From NCBI GenBank assembly GCA_014239005.1, contig JABAAA010000039.1:1-9186 (forward strand): 9,186 bases of DNA. Reading direction: 5' to 3'. The position numbers and the translations under genes are program-made. Below are positions 6,322 through 9,186 of this stretch, one piece after another. The notes beneath the pieces are model-generated. The model did no database searches, had not been told where the DNA came from, and was given only the letters and a program-made list of their open reading frames with translations. This stretch comes from Alphaproteobacteria bacterium (GTDB lineage: Bacteria; Pseudomonadota; Alphaproteobacteria; JABAAW01). Numbering within the stretch: position 1 is the stretch's first letter; every line of letters begins with the position of its first letter.

Positions 6322-7188
6322 TCAGGTGGTAGAAAGGGCGGCGTTGCTTTCGGTGTCCTTTAGGATATAGCGGCGGTAGTAGCGGCGATTGACCAAATCT
6401 TCGCTGATCGGAAACACGATCAGGATGTCGGTCGTCTTGAAGCGAGGATCGATGACAGCACCGTCGCCGACGAAGCATCCCATGCGCAAATAACCCTTCA
6501 GGAGCGGCGGCATGAGGCGCAAGGCTTTCTTGGCGACCAGCTCTTCTTTGCCGAGGCGGTTCATCGGTTCGTACAGATGCTCTAGCGCACGCGCGCGTAG
6601 AGGTTCGGGAGCAAGGTGGCGATGCCAGACCCACGACAGCGGCATCGCCAAGGCTTCGAGATCGGTGCCGGGAAAAGAGCCGCAGCCAAACATCAGACGA
6701 ATGTTGTGATGGCGGACATAGTCGCCGATCGCATGCAAAAGCAGCACTGGCACGCGCATCGTGCGAAAATTCTTCGCAACGCAGGCACGCGAAAGCTCCA
6801 GCGCATGCTCTGCCAAGGGATGGGCAAGCAGACGCGAGAGGTCGAACTCGCTTTCGCTGTAAAAGGGCGTGCTTGCTGGTAAGCGCGCACGGCGCATCAG
6901 ACGATAGCAGGCGACCAAACTGCCGTGCGCACGTTCGCGGATGAGAATATGCTCCGCTTGATGGTCGTAGGCGTCAACCTCTCGACGACAGCGCGCCGCT
7001 TCGGCGGTCGGCTCGGCGGACAGCTCTTCGTAGAAAACGCGATAACGCAATTCTTGCGCTGCTGCAATGTCCTCATCGCTGACAGCGAGGGACACCTCGA
7101 AGAGCTTTGTCGAGAGGGAAGAGAAATCGGGAGAATCGTCCTTAAGGAGCTCGTGCGCTTTTGGCGCTGCGGGGGAAGGTTGGGTCAT
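6322..7188 (-). CDS. olsB: L-ornithine N-alpha-acyltransferase OlsB (lyso-ornithine lipid synthase)
   Basis: OlsB transfers a 3-hydroxyacyl group from acyl carrier protein to ornithine, making lyso-ornithine lipid. The 288-residue product has the GNAT-like layout of the family. Visible are AAAQELRYRVFYEELSAE (42-59), CRREVDAYDHQAEHILI (67-83), ACYRLMRR (93-100), FYSESEFDLSRLLAH (109-123), LELSRACVAKNFR (130-142), LMFGCGSFPGTDLEALA (165-181), LMPPLLKGYLRMGCFVGDGA (225-244) and KTTDILIVF (251-259). The SRACV, GCGSFPGTD and KGYLR..GDGA blocks are typical of OlsB; older annotations call such proteins hemolysin-like. Three bases separate its stop from olsA. The ATG at 7188 is preceded by GAAGAAGAGACG, a weak ribosome-binding site. 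The frame is open for 44 more codons upstream, but that part is repeat DNA and was not taken as coding. Confidence 0.9.
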   Translation of the reverse strand: MTQPSPAAPKAHELLKDDSPDFSSLSTKLFEVSLAVSDEDIAAAQELRYRVFYEELSAEPTAEAARCRREVDAYDHQAEHILIRERAHGSLVACYRLMRRARLPASTPFYSESEFDLSRLLAHPLAEHALELSRACVAKNFRTMRVPVLLLHAIGDYVRHHNIRLMFGCGSFPGTDLEALAMPLSWVWHRHLAPEPLRARALEHLYEPMNRLGKEELVAKKALRLMPPLLKGYLRMGCFVGDGAVIDPRFKTTDILIVFPISEDLVNRRYYRRYILKDTESNAALSTT

Positions 7189-7216
7189 CGTCTCTTCTTC
7201 GTGCTTCCGAACGACT

Positions 7217-7273
7217 TTGCTTGTCGATTCTTGCTTGTCTACTCTTGCTTGTCTACATCTTGCTTGTCGATTC
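7217..7273 (-). repeat. Four-copy 14-15 bp tandem repeat upstream of olsB
   Basis: On the plus strand the units are TTGCTTGTCGATTC (7217-7230), TTGCTTGTCTACTC (7231-7244), TTGCTTGTCTACATC (7245-7259) and TTGCTTGTCGATTC (7260-7273). Units 1 and 4 are identical. They lie 29-85 bp before the olsB start, in the 147-bp gap after znuB. They may fall in the olsB promoter or leader. No known operator is recognised. Confidence 0.9.
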
Positions 7274-7335
7274 TTGACTCGCGCCCACTCTACACCGATT
7301 CCTGCGTTTGTGGGGTGCAACTCGTGCGCCTTCGA

Positions 7336-8145
7336 TCAGCGCATGCAAAGGGACAACAGGCAAAAGACGAGGAACAGCACAGCGCCAATGCTCGCTCCGA
7401 CGGGCAGGTCGGCGAGTAGTGCTACGACAAAGCCTGCCACCACGCAGACGATGTTAAAAAGAACAGCGCCCGCCGCCATGCGTTCGGGAGAGTGCAAAAA
7501 AACACTGCGGCGCGACAGCATCACGAGACAGGCTGCAGGAACAACGAGAAAGGCGTTAATCAACAGCAGCCCTGCAATCCGAACGCCCAAGGCGACGAAC
7601 AATCCCAGCGCAGCGGTCGTCAGCATATCGTAGAGACGCACGGGAAGTCCTTCGCTGATCGCCAAGTCTCGACTTATCACATCCAACAGCACGGCGCGCC
7701 AGGACGCTGCCAGCAACAGCCCCGTAGAGACGAGCCCGACAGCGATCAAAACGAGGTCGCTTCGTGTCGTCGTCAGCAGTTCGCCGAACAGCAGCGCTTC
7801 GAAGTCGACGGCAAGCCTCGTCTGTTGCGCAACCACGAGCGCGAGCGCGACGCTGCCGGGCGCCAAGATCCCCAACAAGATGTCGGTGGGCAGACGCGTG
7901 CGTGCAGCCAGCACGGGCAGGAGTAGCGACAGGACGATCGCGAGCGCTGCCATGCCGAAGACGGGCAACAAACCACCCCAAACGGCGATCACCGCCCCGA
8001 ACAGCGCGACATGCGCGAAGGTCTCGCCGAAACGCGCCATGCCCTTCCAAACGGTGATGCAGCCGAGAGGACCGGACACGCACGCCAACAATATCGCTGC
8101 ACAAAGCGCGTTCCACAAGACAGGATCGAACAACAGCGAAAGCAC
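7336..8145 (-). CDS. znuB: Zinc ABC transporter permease ZnuB
   Basis: ZnuB is the inner-membrane channel of the high-affinity zinc importer and pairs with ZnuC and a periplasmic binding protein. The 269-residue product is hydrophobic throughout, with about eight membrane segments as expected for ABC-3 permeases. Recognisable blocks are GPLGCITVWKGMARFGETFA followed by HVALFG (the family GDTLAHASLLG region), PTDILLGILAPGSVALALVV, FEALLFGELLTTTRSDL, RDLAISEGLPV and AGLLLINAFLVVPAACLVML. The start is GTG at 8145, because this gives the normal N-terminus LFDPVLWNALCAAILLACVS; an in-frame TGA lies eight codons upstream and no Shine-Dalgarno is visible. It follows znuC after 46 bp that contain a short tandem repeat. 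Other ABC-3 systems carry manganese or iron; zinc is favoured by similarity to ZnuB and by the ZnuC partner, but is not proven. Confidence 0.9.
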   Translation of the reverse strand: MLSLLFDPVLWNALCAAILLACVSGPLGCITVWKGMARFGETFAHVALFGAVIAVWGGLLPVFGMAALAIVLSLLLPVLAARTRLPTDILLGILAPGSVALALVVAQQTRLAVDFEALLFGELLTTTRSDLVLIAVGLVSTGLLLAASWRAVLLDVISRDLAISEGLPVRLYDMLTTAALGLFVALGVRIAGLLLINAFLVVPAACLVMLSRRSVFLHSPERMAAGAVLFNIVCVVAGFVVALLADLPVGASIGAVLFLVFCLLSLCMR

Positions 8146-8174
8146 GAAAAGAGCAGGCAGGAAAAGTCAGGCAG
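8146..8174. repeat. Two-copy 14-15 bp tandem repeat between znuC and znuB
   Basis: GAAAAGAGCAGGCAG (8146-8160) is followed directly by GAAAAGTCAGGCAG (8161-8174) and then by a partial GAAAGG. The repeat fills most of the 46-bp gap and abuts the znuB GTG. On the coding (minus) strand it is pyrimidine-rich, so it supplies no ribosome-binding site. Confidence 0.8.
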
Positions 8175-8191
8175 GAAAGGTTAAGCGAGCG

Positions 8192-9049
8192 TCAAGAATG
8201 CTCGGTTGCATCGTGTCGATGCGCGTAGAGCGCGTAACGATCGCTTCCGAAAAGTTGCGTGAAGGCTTTGCTTTGCGCGACATGCTGCGGTTTGCCTTCG
8301 CAACGGATGCGACGATCGAGGCACAGAACGCGGTCGGTTGCTGCCATGACGAGGTGCAAGTCGTGGGATGCCATCAGGATGGCGCAATCGTGTTGACGGC
8401 TGTAACGCTCCAGCCAGCCGTAGAGATGTTGCCTGCCCGCTGCGTCGATGCCGGAGAGGGGTTCGTCCAACACAAGGCAGTTGGGCTCTTTCGCCGTTGC
8501 GCGCGCGAGCATCGCTTTTTGCAACTCGCCGCCGGACAGAACATGCAACGGTTGCGATGCCAAGTGCGAAAGTCCCAGCTCCGAACATCGCCGATCGACA
8601 AGCGCGGCGGGGGCATCGTTGCCGAGACGCGCAAAACGACGCAAGCTCAATGGCATCAAGGGGCTGGGATGCATCCGCTGCGGAACATAGCCGATGCGAA
8701 GCCCTTTCGCGCGAACAACCTTGCCGCGCGAGACGCGATGCAATCCCAGCAGGCTTTGCAAAAGCGTCGTCTTGCCGCCGCCGTTCGGACCCAGCAGGGT
8801 TACGATCTCGCCGCGACGCAGGGTCATCGAAACATCTTCCAACAAGGGCTGTCCGCCGCGCGAGAAAAAAAGTCGCTCCGCCTTGAGCAACACTTCCGAA
8901 GGAGGCATTTTCGAGGGCGGTCTTTGCAAGGGCAAGGGCGGCAATTGCGTAGAAGAATCGACAGAAGAATCGACAGAAGAATTCATGGGAGAATCCATGG
9001 CTTTTCGCGTCTTGTGTATCGGGGGTGGCTTGTCCGTTGTCAGAATCAT
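8192..9049 (-). CDS. znuC: Zinc ABC transporter ATP-binding protein ZnuC
   Basis: ZnuC powers zinc import through ZnuB. The 285-residue product has every ABC ATPase motif: Walker A GPNGGGKTT (87-95), Q-loop GYVPQR (120-125), signature LSGGELQKAMLARA (171-184), Walker B CLVLDEP (191-197), D-loop SGID and H-loop His229 (ASHDLHLV). GPNGGGKTTLLQSLLG and the C-terminal layout match the ZnuC group. The first ~50 residues are an unusual Pro/Ser/Asp-rich extension containing NSSVDSSVDSST (23-34) encoded by a 12-bp repeat; the conserved domain begins near residue 52 (EVLLKAERLFFS). The ATG at 9049 has a TAGAG element upstream at acceptable spacing; in-frame ATGs at residues 18, 22 and 48 are alternatives without visible ribosome-binding sites. 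It leads the znuCB unit and faces a divergent gene at 9137. Confidence 0.92.
   Translation of the reverse strand: MILTTDKPPPIHKTRKAMDSPMNSSVDSSVDSSTQLPPLPLQRPPSKMPPSEVLLKAERLFFSRGGQPLLEDVSMTLRRGEIVTLLGPNGGGKTTLLQSLLGLHRVSRGKVVRAKGLRIGYVPQRMHPSPLMPLSLRRFARLGNDAPAALVDRRCSELGLSHLASQPLHVLSGGELQKAMLARATAKEPNCLVLDEPLSGIDAAGRQHLYGWLERYSRQHDCAILMASHDLHLVMAATDRVLCLDRRIRCEGKPQHVAQSKAFTQLFGSDRYALYAHRHDATEHS
8951..8986. repeat. 12-bp tandem repeat within the 5' end of znuC
   Basis: AGAAGAATCGAC occurs at 8951-8962 and 8963-8974, with a degenerate third copy AGAAGAATTCAT at 8975-8986. The period is a multiple of three, so the znuC frame is kept and the repeat reads as Ser-Ser-Val-Asp units. It lies in the poorly conserved N-terminal extension. 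Confidence 0.85.
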
Positions 9050-9136
9050 CGTTTCACTCTACAACATAATTTTTAACATGATTTTTCAACATGATTTTTT
9101 ACAAGCATGGTTTTTCAACAACACGATGTCTCGACG
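9050..9136. promoter_or_regulatory. Divergent promoter region between znuC and the right-edge gene
   Basis: This 87-bp AT-rich gap, unlike its GC-rich surroundings, must carry the znuCB promoter and probably that of the divergent gene. In other bacteria the equivalent znuA/znuC gap holds a Zur operator. I looked for an AATGTTATA-type inverted repeat on both strands and did not find a clear one. Instead the region is filled with direct repeats of AACATGATTTTT. If Zur acts here, its site is degenerate or of an unfamiliar form. Confidence 0.55.
9063..9115. repeat. Iterated AACATGATTTTT direct repeats upstream of znuC
   Basis: The units are AACATAATTTTT (9063-9074), AACATGATTTTT (9075-9086), AACATGATTTTTT (9088-9100) and a diverged ACAAGCATGGTTTTT (9101-9115). 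The period of 12-13 bp is slightly above one DNA turn. The block begins 14 bp upstream of the znuC ATG. Confidence 0.85.
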
Positions 9137-9186
9137 ATGTTTTCCCTGACAAAATGGATTGTCTTTTCGACGGCTCTCTGTGTGTT
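9137..9186 (+). CDS. 5' end of a secreted protein gene, possibly znuA (continues past window)
   Basis: From the ATG at 9137 the plus strand reads MFSLTKWIVFSTALCV and stays open to the window edge. A lysine followed by a hydrophobic run is what the n- and h-regions of a signal peptide look like. The position, divergent from znuCB across 87 bp, is where the periplasmic zinc-binding protein ZnuA is often encoded. Only 16 codons are visible, no Shine-Dalgarno is evident, and nothing of the mature protein is present. The znuA identity is therefore an inference from context, and the ORF could be fortuitous. Confidence 0.45.
   Translation, partial: MFSLTKWIVFSTALCV

Noticed and set aside
7217..7273. 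CRISPR array or plasmid-type iterons
   Set aside because: The units are 14-15 bp with no spacers between them, no cas or replication genes are nearby, and the flanks are ordinary chromosomal genes.
7284..7314. Inverted repeat CCCAC/GTGGG after znuB as a terminator
   Set aside because: Five perfect pairs with a 21-nt loop and no T-run are too weak to call.
7880..9076. Plus-strand open frame of 398 codons opposite znuC and znuB
   Set aside because: Although longer than znuC, it has low-complexity basic composition, no motifs, and covers the complementary strand of two well-supported transporter genes.
9050..9136. Canonical Zur operator in the znuC upstream gap
   Set aside because: Expected from context, but no inverted repeat resembling AATGTTATA..TATAACATT could be found; only direct repeats are present.
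9126..9149. ATG at 9126 as the start of the right-edge gene
   Set aside because: It reads only seven codons (MSRRCFP) before a stop; the ATG at 9137 in another frame stays open.
1..9186. Novel defence, toxin-antitoxin or mobile system
   Set aside because: Every substantial gene but one belongs to a known housekeeping family, and the one unknown is a small membrane protein next to ppa. There are no integrase, transposase, tRNA-edge or composition signals of insertion.

Overview
The window looks like ordinary chromosome from an alphaproteobacterium with moderately GC-rich DNA and frequent GTG starts. This assignment is an inference. It rests on the yebC-ruvC-ruvA-ruvB order, a methylmalonyl-CoA epimerase gene overlapping a DUF1467 gene (a pairing typical of Alphaproteobacteria), and an ornithine-lipid olsB/olsA pair. 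I see no tRNA, rRNA, CRISPR array, transposase, integrase or phage gene, and no convincing undescribed multi-gene system. Gene density is very high. The longest stretch without a gene is 196 bp (2837-3032).

Layout from left to right. Positions 1-2836, minus strand: yebC, then ruvC, ruvA and ruvB. These three encode the Holliday-junction resolvasome and are joined by ATGA stop/start overlaps; ruvB runs off the left edge, so only its N-terminal 261 codons are present. Positions 3033-3942, minus strand: a small unidentified membrane protein with a signal peptide, followed 16 bp later by the inorganic pyrophosphatase gene ppa. Positions 3943-4056: a divergent intergenic region with a plausible sigma70-type promoter. 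Positions 4057-5395, plus strand: methylmalonyl-CoA epimerase, a DUF1467 membrane protein (ATGA overlap), and the DNA repair enzyme 3-methyladenine glycosylase I (tag). Positions 5392-7188, minus strand: olsB and olsA for ornithine-lipid synthesis. The olsA stop shares the palindrome TTAA with the tag stop. Positions 7336-9049, minus strand: a zinc ABC transporter, ATPase znuC then permease znuB. Positions 9137-9186, plus strand: the first 16 codons of a divergent gene that begins like a signal peptide. Its position suggests znuA, the zinc-binding partner.

Functional themes are recombination and base-excision repair (ruvCAB, tag), pyrophosphate removal (ppa), propionyl-CoA or methylmalonyl-CoA metabolism (epimerase), phosphorus-free membrane lipid synthesis (olsBA) and zinc uptake (znuCB). 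The most noticeable feature not explained by genes is a set of short tandem repeats with 12-15 bp periods. They lie upstream of olsB, between znuC and znuB, inside the 5' end of znuC, and in the znuC/znuA intergenic region. They may be recently slipped sequence or regulatory spacers.
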